In this document: positions 1 to 12,415 of the stretch, one piece after another
Position numbering within the stretch: position 1 is the stretch's first letter
How the letters are laid out: every line of letters begins with the position of its first letter
Source of the DNA: Mallotus nudiflorus
Lineage: Eukaryota > Streptophyta > Magnoliopsida > Malpighiales > Euphorbiaceae
Reading direction: 5' to 3'
Assembly (NCBI GenBank): GCA_947683625.1
Contig: CANTUR010000283.1
Span: 15,261,001-15,325,000, forward strand
DNA: 64,000 bases
Position numbers and translations under genes: made by a program
The notes under the pieces: model-generated
Databases searched by the model: none
What the model saw: only the letters and a program-made list of their open reading frames with translations
Told to the model about the DNA's origin: nothing

Positions 1-3000
1 TTGTTATAGCTTTAGGACTTAAATTTGTCCTTCTTAATCTGCCACCTTTCCATCCCCAAATGTGAGAAGACCCTGGTGAATCTATAATGGCTGCCAAAAA
101 AAGTGTTAGTGCAATGGATGACATGCATGTATGCATGATGCACATGCTATGCAACAAATAGCATCTGTCAATCAAGTGTAAAACATTCATCCTTCCAACC
201 TTATTCCTCCTATACACATGTTCAATGGTGAGTCTCTTTCCCTAGAATTTTTAGTCTTGGCCTTAATATCAATAGGGGATATAAAGAACTGACACGCATG
301 CCAAATCTCTCTTAAAGCAATAAAAGCATGGAAATAATATTTCTAGGTATAAAGGTCTAACCCACTCTTTATTACCCTAAACAAGCTCTTTAAAGTGTGG
401 GCTTGGGCCCTTATAGATAAAAATACCTCATAGCAACATACATAATCAATTTGGGTAAATCCTAGGGGAAGTAGCTAAGCCATATATGTGGTTAAGGTCC
501 GTGAAAAGTCAAATTTCCCTTAGCAAGATGCTCTCCTTTAAGACTTGAGTTACAGGCCAAGGTCAGAGGGGCCTAGCATCCTTTGTAAATTTGAGAGAAT
601 ATTACCCCCCTTTAGGACTTGGGTTACAGACTCTGGTCAAATGAGCCTGATAATCTCTCTTAAACCGAGTTAAGACTAAGAGTGATGGTTAGCCAATTTA
701 CAACTCCATTGAGCTAGTGGAATTATGGAATCATAAACCAACATCATCGGTTTAATAGGGACATGCAGAATGAATGCAAGAAAAAAATAATAATTAATAA
801 AATAATTTTAAAGAGCAAGTAGAATCAATATCTCTTACCCCTAGTGGAGTTGTCACTATAGATGGTGGAGTTTAGCGTGCATCCAAAATTTTAGCAACCA
901 CAACACTTTTTAGGCTTAGGGCCCTCGGGAACACACTAACCATTGTCATAAAGACATGGCGTGGAGATGAGGAGTTGCCACCCAGGATAATAACTAAGAC
1001 AAATCATTTTGGTGGTACTCGATTCTCTAAAAGAAAGCTAGCACCACAACCAGAAGATTTTAGGAATGGAATACTAATTTCTTTCAGTCTTATGTTCATT
1101 TAGCATTACTTTATGAATTACTATTTTATTTTCTAATTACATGCAATTTTATTTAAACCCTAATTAAACATCCATTTAACCCAAAGGCAATAAGTCATAA
1201 AATTACATTAAAAAAATGCATACAAAAAGCGGTGCCCCTATGTTTAAACTAGATTAATTTTATCAATTAAAGTTATCTAATTCTACAAATTTTATTTACA
1301 AGTAAAATGGACTATAGATGGGCTTACATTTTAATTAAATTAGTCAACCTAAATCTACTTATTTTAATTAAGTGAGGAAATGGGCCTATTGTCTATAAAT
1401 TTTAAACAAGAAATTAGTTTATTAAGTGGGTCTAAGTCTAATTTAAATTTTAACTCAAATAAAAAATAGAGTCTAAGTCTATTTATTTTAAAAGAGATGA
1501 AATTAATGGGCTGAGCTAATTTTTTTAAAAAAAGAAATTTTAATTAAAAATGGCCTGATCTAAAAAATGGGTTGAGCTAATTTTTTCTAGTTAATTAATT
1601 TTAATTAACTAGAAATGGGCATAAAGTGTAATTAATTTAAAAAAAAAAAGAAATACATTAGTGCGCTAAATTCTAAGTTAATTTTATTAATTAAAAATGG
1701 TTCTAAATCTAATTTAACTTAAATGGGCCTAAATTAATTTTAAATTAATTAGAACCTAAAAACCATTTTTAAGTCTATTTATTAAATGAGTTTGATCATA
1801 ACGTGGGCTTAGAACCCAAAGAGAACAAAATATAAAAACAAGCCCAATCCAATAAACATACTAAAAAATAAATCAAAACAATAATTTTACATGATTTTTC
1901 TAAGAAATTCTAATTCAATTTCATACAATCCTAAAATTAGTCTACTGCCATCATTAATTTTAATTAAAATTTACCAAATTGTGCTTAGATTAGTAATCAA
2001 TTTTTAGAGCAGATAATTAAAATTCCACTAATTTCCCTCTATTGAGGCTATTACAAACTACATTGCAAGAAATTAAAGCAAATTAATTACAACCCAATAA
2101 AAGCCATGAAGAAAATACTGTAGAAGATAATAAATAATAAATCCTAAATTCCATGGGGATTTCACAAAACTCAGTCCATCGTATCTCATAGATTCTTCAA
2201 TACTGCTAAAATCTCACATCACCAATGTCACATTCAGAGCACCACAGAACACCTATAAAAAAAACACAATAAAAAAATTTAGTCAGTAATAATTCAATTA
2301 ATAAATCAAATCAAAAATCAAATCAAAAAAAAAAGAACAGAAAAAGAGTAGGGGATTATGTTGTGCAAATGTTGCTTGAATGCTCCTTAGATTGGGATTG
2401 TCACCATTTTGAGATTGAGTCTATTGTTTTTTCTTGATTCTCTGGATTTTAAAAGCAAAGAACGTATTTTTTGTTAATTTGAAACCTGTAGTAGAAGAAA
2501 TGTGTTTTTCAATTCACTCCCTTTTTGTAGTAGCTTATTAAGGTTTTTTATTCTCTCTGGTTTTTTTTCACAGCTCTTTTCTCTAGGGTTTTTTCGCAGC
2601 TCTTTTTTTCATCCCCCCTCACAGACTCTGTCTCTCAAGTTTTAAAGTCTGGTTTAGTAACTCCAGCTCTTGTGATCACGTAGGGAAGTTGCAAGATAGT
2701 TAGCAGCAAGATCAAGACTGCATTTTATTTTTTGAATTTTCAAAATCAAGATAATGAGATGATAAGCGATAGAGTTTTGAAAAAAAATATCAAAGACTCA
2801 CATGTAGGACCAATGAAAAAAATTAAAAAATGATGAAAAAATTAATTTTCAGTGTAAAAAATTAATTTTTAGCTAAAATCGGCACTGTGGAATGTCAACC
2901 GACGTCCGTAATGCCAATTGGCATTGCATAATGCCGACTAGCATTGTATAATGTCGATTGGCATTATGTAATGCCGATCAGCATTACATAATGCTTGTCA

Positions 3001-3238
3001 GCATTAAATGTCGGCCAATCATTTTTTTAAAATTATAAAAAAAAGGTCCTTAAAAGTTTCTAATTTTTATAATCAAATCCCTAAAAAACCAATTTTGCAA
3101 TTAAATCCAAAAAAATGTAGCAATTTAGTCCTTTAAATAGCAAAACTCAACACCAGAGATGAATTCTCGATTAGATTTTCATCATAGTGACTTTCGTCGC
3201 ACGTGTGCACAATTGCATCCCAAAATTGGGTGCTTACA
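1..3238. mobile_element. Retroelement-derived non-coding DNA ending in an LTR-like 3' terminus
   Basis: No reading frame that looks like a protein is present. The right edge ends in GGGTGCTTACA at 3238. This kind of ending (CATCCCAAAATTGGGTG then TACA) is, from memory, typical of LTRs of the plant Ty3/gypsy Tat branch. A related TGCATCCAAAATT stretch lies near 877. Immediately after 3238 a different LTR family begins mid-sequence, so this looks like one element joined to or inserted in another. Inside are two diverged copies of a roughly 75-bp segment (about 535-660), AT-rich GGGCCTAA-containing repeats (about 1320-1820) and a 20-bp repeat array (2890-3009). The left boundary was not found and may lie outside the window. 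Family assignment is inference. Confidence 0.45.
2890..3009. repeat. 20-bp tandem repeat with internal dyad symmetry
   Basis: Five consecutive 20-bp units run from 2910 to 3009, each of the form AATGCC-GAYY-GGCATT plus four or five variable bases. A more diverged sixth unit precedes them (2890-2909). Each unit is itself a near-palindrome, because AATGCC pairs with GGCATT. The array lies near the 3' end of the LTR-like block that ends at 3238. It is too regular to be chance, but there is no basis for assigning a function. Confidence 0.8.
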
Positions 3239-3239
3239 G

Positions 3240-4006
3240 GTATAATGACAGAGGTTATGGATATCTTAGGGTCCTACCATGATTTTTCACTTAAAAGAAT
3301 ATTTTAAAGAAATGTTATTTCTATTTCAAAGGTATTACAAGAGTTTATAAAAGTCTTTAAGATTTATAAAGATGATTTTGGAAAAATAATGGTTTTAAAT
3401 ATAAGTTATATATATTTTGTTATATTTTCATAAAATCTTTTAATAAAGAAGGATTTTAAAACAACATGCATTTCCTTATATTATCTTACTCAGTGAGGTT
3501 TGACTCCCCTCAATTATTTTTTTCAGGATCTCGGGGAGTCTGCAACTAGTTATACTTGTCTACGCCAAACTTGTTCTTCCCCGGCTACTTTATGTATGTC
3601 ATGTTAATATTTATTGTCTTACATTCACTCTTTAGACACCGCAATAATAGTTGAACATTTGGTAAATGTATTTGTATTTGATTAGTTAAAATTGGGTTTA
3701 TGTATTTTTATGATGATATATGTACTAAGCATATATTTTGTATTGGAGATTGATATTTGTGATGGATAATTAGAGTTGTTGTGATGTAGTATTAATGGAA
3801 GAACATTTTGGAAGTGTATTTCTTGATTTATAGGTTTTGGGTTTATTCCTAGTACAAAGGAAACTCCACCAGATTTTTGTTAGAATAAGGGAGTTGATTT
3901 GATTTTACTATGAAAATTTAATTAAGGCTGACTGCCGGTTCAGAAGCTTCTCACTTTCCCATTCTCTAGTGTCGGTCATGTGCCCTTTTGAGTTCAGGTC
4001 GTGACA
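3240..4006 (+). mobile_element. Ty3/gypsy LTR, 5'-truncated, plus orientation
   Basis: The segment ends in GTGACA at 4006 and is followed four bases later by TGGTATCAGAGC, the classic primer-binding site complementary to the initiator methionine tRNA 3' end. It is therefore the right end of a 5' LTR. The whole segment recurs inverted at 4972-5740 and, more diverged, inside the solo LTR at 50340-53689; shared landmarks include CACTCAGTGAGGT followed by TGACTCCCCT. Its left part is missing, because homology with the inverted copy stops abruptly at 3239/3240, where another LTR family ends. Confidence 0.75.
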
Positions 4007-4010
4007 AAAT

Positions 4011-4022
4011 TGGTATCAGAGC
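4011..4022 (+). promoter_or_regulatory. Retroelement primer-binding site (tRNA-iMet)
   Basis: TGGTATCAGAGC lies four bases downstream of the LTR end at 4006. The motif matches the complement of the 3' end of plant initiator tRNA-Met, used to prime minus-strand DNA synthesis in many Ty1/copia and Ty3/gypsy elements. It fixes this element's orientation as plus. Confidence 0.85.
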
Positions 4023-4971
4023 TTATGGTTGATTTTCTACTACTATTCAGTATAAAATTAAAAAACTTATAGCTTGATTAAATGCTACTAGTCCTTAATT
4101 ACACCTTGCTACACTAACTACTTATTGACCTATAAGTAATATCTTGATTTATTCCACTTTGTGATGGAAAGATGATATATATGAAAGAAAGTGAAGGTAT
4201 AAGGAAAGATAATCTATTAGAATATGTCTTATGAGAATGTGAACTATGAATTATAATGAGATACGAGGATTTGAGATTTGAATATATGATTGATGGACAT
4301 TAAATATGTTAATAAATTTGACGAATTTTATCTTAATAATGGATGGAATTCATATTTAATAGTATAATAGAGTGATTTATTCTATTTTATTATATAAGAG
4401 TTAAATTATAAGCATGATTGAGACCCTGCTATAGATGAACTAATGGAATAATGTTTTATGAGAATTATATAAGCATTCCAGAGAGATTTGTTTTACTTGG
4501 AAAAGAGCAAAGATGAGGAAGGTTGGATAGGAAAGAAAAATGTGCAGGTATGTTTGAACTTGTTATTTAGTTTAACTAAGAGATTAAATAACAATGACAG
4601 TGTCGAATAAGTATAAATTATAAAATATTTAGTAGTGAAAGGGGCAGCTATATAGTGATAAGTAGATAATTCATAAATTATATGAGGTGTGAATACAAAA
4701 AATAATAGTTGCATGAGTAAATGTGTGGAGTAAGAAAATAGAATTACGAATTTAAAATTTAACTAGAGTTGCTTTAACCTAAGAAAACTATAGGATTAGT
4801 TATAAGAAAAGCTTACTAGAGGATTTAATTGTTTATATTATTAAAGAATGAGTATATATTTTTGAGGTTAAGTGGAAACCTTAAGTATGAGATGAATTTG
4901 TTTTATTTAAATGATATAAGTTGAAGATGTTAAGCTCAGCATACGAATAGATTAATACATCAGAATCACAA
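4023..4971. other. AT-rich spacer between two inverted gypsy LTRs
   Basis: About 950 bp with no credible coding frame. It follows the primer-binding site, so part of it should be the untranslated leader of the plus-strand gypsy element. No gag-like protein is readable. The right edge is the terminus of the inverted LTR at 4972. Confidence 0.5.
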
Positions 4972-6060
4972 TGTGGGACTTGAACCCAAAAGGGCATGTG
5001 ACCGGCACTAGAGAATGGGAAAGTGAGAAGCTTTCAAAACCTATAGTAAGCCGTAATAAAATTTTCACAATAAAATTAAAATCAACTCTCTTATTCTAAC
5101 AAAAATCCAGCAGAGTTTCCTCTGTTCTGGGAACAAACCTAAAACTTGTAAATCAAGAAATGCACTTCCAAAACATTCTCCCATCAATACTACATCACAA
5201 TAACTCCAATAATCCATCACAAATATCGATCTCCAACACAAAATATATGCTTAGCACATATATCATCATAAAAATACATAAACTCAATTTTAACTAATCA
5301 AATACAAATACATTTACCAAATGCTTAACTATTACTGCGGTGTTTAGAGTACAAATATAAGATAATAAATATTAACATGACATACATAAAGTAGTTAGGG
5401 AAGAACAAGTCCGGTGCAAACAAGTATAACTAGTTGTAGCTTCCCGAGATCCTAGGAAAAATAATTGAGAAGAGTCAGATATCACTGAGTAAGCTAATAT
5501 AAGGAAATGCATGTTGCTTTAAAATCCTTCTTTATTAAATGATTTTATGGAAATATAATAAAATATATATAAGTTATATTTAAAACCATTATTTTTTGAA
5601 AATCATCTTTACAATTCTTAAAGACTTTTATAAACTCTTGTAACACCTTTGAAATAGAAATAACATTTCTTTAAAATATTCTTTTAAATGGAAAATCATG
5701 GTAGGACCTTAAGATATTCATAACCTTAGTCATTGTACCTCATTAGCCATTAGACTTTTTTTAATCCAAATAATATTTCTCTTTTCCAATTTGGCAGTGG
5801 ACTGGCCCTGAGACCCTAAAAGGTCAATCGAGCTACTATAGTGCCCCTTGCCAACATGACTAGCCCCTTGCCAACATGCAAATCAACTAAGCTTCCACAA
5901 CCACACCACTCTTTATCCATAAATCTCAATAATAATTTATCCATATCTCAGATCATATAAACTCATATCAATCAACATATCGTAACCTAGCAACTAGCGT
6001 ACTGTTGCATAACAATCCTAGTATAGCCCACTAGGTAGTATGTTTTACCAGTCTTTTTCC
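4972..6060 (-). mobile_element. Ty3/gypsy LTR, minus orientation
   Basis: On the minus strand this reads toward an ACA-3' terminus at 4972. Positions 4972-5740 are the inverted counterpart of 3240-4006. Homology to the solo LTR continues further left in LTR terms: the minus strand of about 5790-5860 carries a GCTCGATTGACC...TCTCAGGGCCAGTC block, and about 6015-6050 carries CTACCTAGTGGGC. Both motifs recur in the same order at 52755-52985. The upstream limit is unclear between 6060 and 6244. Together with the minus-strand pol at 6245-7520 it fits the 3' LTR of an internally deleted gypsy element. Confidence 0.7.
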
Positions 6061-6244
6061 AAAAATATTTATAAATATATATAAAATGAAAATGAAATAC
6101 TATAATTGAAAATGAAAGTATTCTTAATTTCTCACCATATCCTTATAATAAAAATCATAACAACAAATAAACAAATTAAAGCGTCAGTAATCACCATGAT
6201 AAAATAATAATGGCAAAATAACATTGAATATAATCAAAACATAA

Positions 6245-7520
6245 TCAATATATTAAAATAGCATTCTTCTGAAAGTGCTCCTCACACTTGTTTGTCCATA
6301 TAAACTTAGCATTCTTCTGAGTTAACCTTATAAAATGTACGGCTATCTTAAAGAAATCCTTCATAAATCTCCTATAGTAGCCAACTAACCTTATTGTAAA
6401 GACCGTTATAGGTCTTGGCCATTCTATAATGGCTTCAATCTCTTTGGGATTCACTTGTATATTATCTTTAGATATTACATGGCCTAAGAATGCCACTTGA
6501 TCCAACCAAAACTCACATTTAGGGAATTTGGCATACAGTCAATGTTCACTTAAAGTTTGAAGCACCATTCTGAAGTGCACAACATGCTCCATTTCACTCT
6601 TGGAATATACCAAAATATCATCAATAAACACTATCATAAATAGGTCCAAGAATGGCCTAAACAAACAATTCATCAAATCCATAAAAGTTGTTAGGGCATT
6701 AGTTAACCTAAAGAACATCACCAAAACTCATAATGGTTATATCTTATTTAAAATGTAGTCTTCACTTCTAATTCTCAACTGATGATACCCTGACCTCAAG
6801 TCAATCTTGGAAAAACACTAAGATCCTTGAAGCTAATTATATAAGTCATCAATCTTTGGAAGATGATACTTGTTCTTAATGGTGACTTTGTTCAACTGTC
6901 TATAATCGATATAAAGTCGAATGCTACCATCTTTCTTCTTCACAAACAACACTAGCGCACCCTAAGGAGATGTGTTACGTCTAAAAAAACTCTTATCAAG
7001 CAATTCATGCAACTATTCTTTAAGCTCATTTAATTCTGCAGGTGCCATTCTATAAGGTGGCTTAGAGATACGATCTATACCAAGTACAACATCAATACAT
7101 AATTCTATCTCTTTTTCCGATGGCAAGCCTGGTAATTCTTTAGGAAAACTATAAAAAAACTCATACACCACTGGCACATTCTTAACTGCCCCTTTATCTG
7201 ACTTTGTATTTTTGACCACAACTAAATAGTTTTGACCACAACTAAATAGTTTTGACATCCCCTTCTAAGCATCTTTCTAACTGTGATTGCCAAAATGAGA
7301 TTTTGAGGCATTAAACTCTTGTCACCTCTGAATTAAAATTTTGCATCATTTGGAATTCTGAAAATCACTTCCTTCTCCCAATAAGCTAAAGCAGTATAAT
7401 GTTGAGCCAACCAGTCGATTTCTAAAATCATATCAATATCAATTACATCCAATAGGACCAAATCCATAAATAACTCTCTAAAATTTAGTCCTCAACTCAG
7501 TTGCCAATATATGCTCGATC
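6245..7520 (-). pseudogene. Broken Ty3/gypsy pol (protease end, reverse transcriptase, RNase H start)
   Basis: Minus-strand frames read, in order, as the C-terminal part of a gypsy protease/linker (ILEIDWLAQHY around 7400), the start of reverse transcriptase (FPKELPGLPS and PPYRMAPAELNELKE, 7013-7258), the RT core (GSIRLYIDYRQLNKVT and FSKIDLRSGYHQ, about 6770-6960), the catalytic FIDDILVYS (6539-6724), and the RT/RNase H junction (FLGHVIS, GYYRRFMKDF; 6245-6505). Stops and frameshifts interrupt it. RNase H is cut after about CEEHF, and integrase is absent. A 13-base repeat AGCATTCTTCTGA occurs at the cut (6261 and 6308). The order on the minus strand, followed by the minus-strand LTR, supports one internally deleted element. 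RT wording resembles Tekay/Del-type chromoviruses (inference). Confidence 0.85.
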
Positions 7521-7622
7521 CAATCCTATAACATATAGTTCTACTACTCTTCCCTCATCTTGCATAATGTCTATAACATGATAGGATAGCCTGAAAAACT
7601 TATAGGTCCACTCTTATACTAA

Positions 7623-7625
<3 letters not shown>

Positions 7626-7679
<54 letters not shown>
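7626..7679. repeat. (TA)n microsatellite, 54 bp
   Basis: Uninterrupted TA dinucleotides within the upstream part of the broken gypsy element. Confidence 0.95.
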
Positions 7680-7680
<1 letters not shown>

Positions 7681-8357
7681 CTAATTGTTGGCCATGTTCT
7701 TAGCTATATGAGCTAAGTATTGTAAATTGCACCTTAAAATGGTATCAACAAAAACACATGTATCCTTCATAGTGCTTCCTCGGTGTATATCAACTACATA
7801 TGATTCAATAACCAACCACACCATTTCTATTTGGAAAAGCATGAAGAGTTGTCACTAACCAATAATTATTTAATCGATGGTCACCCCAATTATGCTAAAT
7901 CTCAAAAAATGATGTCCATCATCAAGAAGCTTGAACCTTTCAATGCTTGACTTCCTGACACCACATGAACTTCTCTAACCTGTGCCCATATCCCATCTCT
8001 ATTTATCACATGACAGCTCTTGACAAAGTGGTTATAAGGTTGTGGGTTGTCGTAATGGCGAACCATCGACAGCCAAAATCAAGAGAAACCCAATAAAGAA
8101 AGAGATAAATAAGATGGGCATTACTTGAGATTTTCAAATTTAATCAGTCAATTCTAAGATTTAGAAACCTTGATCATTAGTGAGCGAGAAAAAAAAAGCA
8201 TATGTTTTCCTTTCTTTTTTTCTGGAAAAAAGATTTTGAGAATAGCAATTTTGGTTTAGAATTTTTGCACTATAGTTCTATATAAATTTTTTTAAAAATT
8301 TTAAACGACTTTAGCACTATGTCTTTTATGAGTATAATCCTTTCTAAGGCCCCTAAA
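7680..8357. other. Degenerate gypsy-flanking DNA before the LINE
   Basis: No readable gene. Part of it may be the decayed gag/protease region of the minus-strand gypsy element, but no zinc knuckle or protease motif could be read with confidence. The segment ends at the left target-site copy of the LINE (8358-8371). Confidence 0.4.
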
Positions 8358-8371
8358 CAATTTAACTTGTT
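8358..8371 (+). repeat. LINE target-site duplication, left copy
   Basis: CAATTTAACTTGTT here matches CAAGTTAACTTGTT at 12518-12531 with one mismatch. The right copy sits directly after the LINE A-tail, as expected for target-primed reverse transcription. Confidence 0.7.
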
Positions 8372-9530
8372 GTTTAATACATAGTGCTCTCCACTTTGGT
8401 TAAGCTTTCTAGAACAGATGGTAGAATTACATATGATACAATCAAAATGCGTATTCTTTCATGGAATTACAGAGACTTAGGCAATGACAAAAGTGTTGGA
8501 AAAACTAATAACCAAACTAAAACCATCTCTAGTCTTCTTAATAGAAACTGAACAACAACAACCAAATCTAAAGAAAATTAGAGCTCAGTTGGGGTTTTTA
8601 AATAGAGAATTTTAAGATCCAGCGGGTAGATGGAAAGGCCTGACACTTTGGTGGAGGAAGGAATGGGATGTCTAGATTTTGAAAAAATCCCTAAATTATT
8701 TTGATGTATGGGTAAAGAAGGAAATAAAATAGCATTTTATAGGGGTTTAGGAAAAATCCTAGGAAAAAGAAGAGAATAGAGATCATGAACAAACTTAGAA
8801 GTTTTGATATGAAAGGAACAATTCCATGGTTAATGGTGGGGGACATTAACACCTGCTTAAAACCAAAAGAAAAATTGGGAGGTAATTTTTCTTTCTTTTT
8901 CTCAACTAAAGGATTTCAATGACCTAATTTTTTATTTCTTGTTATTTGATGTGGGTTACAAATGGGGAGCTTTCACTTGGCATAACAAACAAATAGGGGA
9001 AAGAAATATCCAAACTAGATTGGACAAAGCTTTAGTGAATGCGGAATGGGTATAAAGGTTTGAGTTTGCACAAGTTAAGCATAAGAGCTTTTTAGGGTTT
9101 GATCACAGACCGTTCATAATAAAGCTACATAGGTGGGATACTAATAAAGAGTAGATGTGGGGGGAACAACTGTCTAAGAATAAAATTAGCAAAACTAAAT
9201 GAAAATTTGGTATTGTGGACCCATAACAAAGCAATTGAGAAAGACATGAGGGTTTAAATGACTTAAGGAAAATTTGAAAAAGCTATATATGGGACTGAAA
9301 GGAAGAAAGTGCATACAAAATTGGCTCGAAATGAAATAAAAAATTTATGGGAGGCAATTGAACTATTCTAGAAACAAAGGTCTCATATTTAGTAGCTTAA
9401 AGAGGGAGACAGAAATGCGTGTTTCTTCCATTTATTAGTAGTGCAAAGAAGACAAACAAATCAAATTAGCAAAATCAAAATGCAACAGGGCCAATGGACA
9501 AATCACACATAACAGATAAAGGATCTACCA

Positions 9531-10560
9531 GTGAATTTCTTTGAAAGATTGTATAGTAAAGGGAAAACTAACAAGAATAATGACATCAGTGACATTATGC
9601 CAATCTTAGTAATAGCTAAGATGAACAGACATCTACTAAGAGAAGTGATTATGGAGGAAGTAAAGGAAGCAGTTTTAGGTTTAGGTAAATTAAAATCTCC
9701 AGGGTTGGATGGATTTCCTAGTTTGTTCTGCAAAAATCATTGGGAATTGATAAAAGAGGATGTGCTACATACAGTTAAAAGTTTTTTTCTCAATAGAAAC
9801 TCTTCCTTTTAACTTCAATGAAACAACAATTGTCTTGATCCCAAAGCAGAAGCACCCAAAAAAGTTTAAAGATTTTTGCCCAATAAGCTGTTACAATTTC
9901 ATTTACAAGATAATATTGAAAGTGTTAGCAAATAGATTAAGAAAATGGCTACCCATATTGGTATCCTAATAATAAATGAGATTTGCGATTGGAAGGCATA
10001 TTCAATAAAATATAATTATTAATCAAAAAGTGGTCCATGCTTTACAACACCATTTTAAAAATAAAAGAAGTTTTTTGCCCTCAAATTGGACTTAACTAAA
10101 GCTTACGATAGAGTTGATTGGAAATTTTTAAGGAGCATCCAAAGACAATTGGGATTCGAAGAGGAAGGGATGCAATTGATAATGACTTATATTGAGATAA
10201 TTACTTCATCAATTATGATCAATAGGTCCTTAACTAGAAGTTTCAAACCTATAAGAGGATTACAGTAAGGAGATCTAATTTCCTCTTACTTATTCATTCT
10301 CACAACTAATTACTTCTCCCGAGCAGTACTGAAGGAACACCGAGCAAAAAATATTAAAGGGATCCAAATAACTAGAAACTGCCCTATAATTACTCATTCG
10401 ATGTTTGCAGATGATACCGCTATTTATGGAGAAAATATAATTCAAGAGGCAAAAGTGTATACTAGAACTATGGATAGGTATGCAAAAGTTTTAGGCAGAA
10501 GATATACCTTAATAAATCAGAGATTATGTTTAGTTTCAACACTAGCCAAGAGGTAAGGAA
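9531..10560 (+). pseudogene. LINE reverse transcriptase domain, frameshifted
   Basis: This is the best-preserved part of the LINE. Successive frames give the RT palm: KSPGLDGFP, TIVLIPKQKHP, DLTKAYDRVDW, then SLTRSFKPIRGLQ. A stop replaces the residue after GLQ, where families usually read GLRQGDPLSP; GDLISSYLF continues beyond it. MFADDTAIYG carries the two metal-binding aspartates (10404-10418). At least three frame changes or stops break it, so no active enzyme can be made. It would have copied LINE RNA into DNA at the nicked target. Confidence 0.88.
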
Positions 10561-11989
10561 TACGATCTACAAGATTTTTAGTATTAAAGAATTATATTAC
10601 TCATCGAGGAATTTAGGAATTTCAATGAAATTGGGCCAAACAATGGAGAAGCTCTTCAGTTATCTAATTTAGAGAACACAACAAAGGACTCAAGCTTGGA
10701 AAACTAAATTTTTGGTGCAAGCGAAAAGGGAGATCATGATAAAAGTGGTTCTTCAGGCACTACCTTCATTTATGATGTCAGTATTTAAACTTCCAATGGG
10801 GGTAATCCAAGACATAAAGAAACTAATGAGAAAATTTTAGTGGTATCAAGATATTGAAAAAGAAAGGTTCACTATATCAAATGGGAACATTTAACTCATT
10901 CAAAGCAATGTGGAGGTTTAGGATTCAGAGAGTTAGAGAAATTTAACTTAGCTATACTTGGAAAGATACGATGGAACCTTCTTCAAAACCCTGAGTCTCA
11001 ATGTACAAAGCTACTAAAAGGAATATCTTACCCACATATTGATTTCCTGAAAAAACAAAGGAATAAGGTCTCATGGATTTGGTTAAGCTTGATTCAAGGA
11101 AGATCATTAATAGGGAAAGGTTACAAGTGGAATATCAACTCAAGGTTTGAAGTTCAAATTTGGGATGGATATCTAGCATTTCAAAGTTTAAGGTGCAATC
11201 AGAGAGACTTGAAGGAGTTAAGGCTTTCTTGGTCAAAGACCTAATTGATTAGCAAAAAAGAAGATAGGATGAAAATGTTCTACAATACCTCTTTTCTCAA
11301 GAGGAACAAAGAGCTATCCAAAGTATCCAAATAAATTAGGTGTTCGAGAAGGATCAAATAGTGTGGCACTATGAGAAAAGAAGGACTTACTCATTGAAGA
11401 CTGGATATAGATGGCTAAAGAAAAATTCAAAAGTGAATAGTAGGGTAAACAACTCAAACACATGCAGAGATGAAGATAAAATATTATGGGATTCGATTTA
11501 AAACCAATAAGTCCCTCTAAAAATAAAGAACTTCATTTAAAGAGAGGCTTGGAATGCGTTAGCAACAAAGGATAACTTAATTCGAAGGGGATATGGATAT
11601 GAGAGCATATGCAAACATTGGAATATAGATATGGAAAACCTGGTTCATATGCTTTTCTATTGTGATCATTCAAGACATGTTTGGCATGCAAGTCAATTCA
11701 GCTATATTTCAGGGGTAGAGTAAATCTAATCCTTTAGAGACTGGTGGAAAGGTATAAATAAAATGTTGAATGAAATAAACAATGCAAATCTTTTGAACCT
11801 AGCGACTTTAATCTGCTGGAATATTTGGAAAGCTAGACACGTAATGCAATTTGAAGACATGAGAGAAGATCCTCCCACTACCATGGAATGAATAAAAGTC
11901 AGTTGGCAGGAGTTGTTGATGGTAAATGAACGGAAGGCAAACAATAATTCGCAGGAGGCAGACAAAGCATATACTGAGGAAAGAGAAAG

Positions 11990-12415
11990 ATGGAAGGCTC
12001 CAAATGAAGGATCATGGAAGATCAATTATGATGCTTCCTTTCATAAAAATGAGAACATGTTTTAAATGGCAATAGTTTGTAGGGATTGGTTTGGGAACTT
12101 GATTAAGGTGCAAATGGAGAAAGGGTTAAATTGTTCCCCTCTCTAGGCGGAGATGATGACTATTAGAGAAGTAGTTCATTTTGTGAATAGACATCCTAAC
12201 AAGCAAATTACAGTGGAAACCAATTGTAAAAAAGCAACAATTCTATGTAATCAAGAAACTGACGAGTCTCCTTAGGACGTAAGAGTAGTTATAGAGGGAA
12301 CTGGGAGCTTGAGAAACTATAATCTAGCAGTCATTATTCGGTACATATTAAGAAAGATGAATCATATGGTGGACTGGTTACCTAAGAATGAATCCATTTT
12401 AGCTTTTGATTCAAA
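11990..12415 (+). pseudogene. LINE-type RNase H domain remnant
   Basis: The frame reads WKAPNEGSWKINYDASF, VCRDWFGNLI, AEMMTIREVVHFV and later RKMNHMVDWLPKNES, which match in order the RVT_3 RNase H domain at the C-terminus of plant LINE ORF2 proteins. Internal stops (for example after ENMF and before AEMM) make it non-functional. Confidence 0.75.

Noticed and set aside
2890..3009. Possible CRISPR-like array
   Set aside because: Units are contiguous with no spacers, in a plant retroelement context; it is an ordinary tandem repeat.
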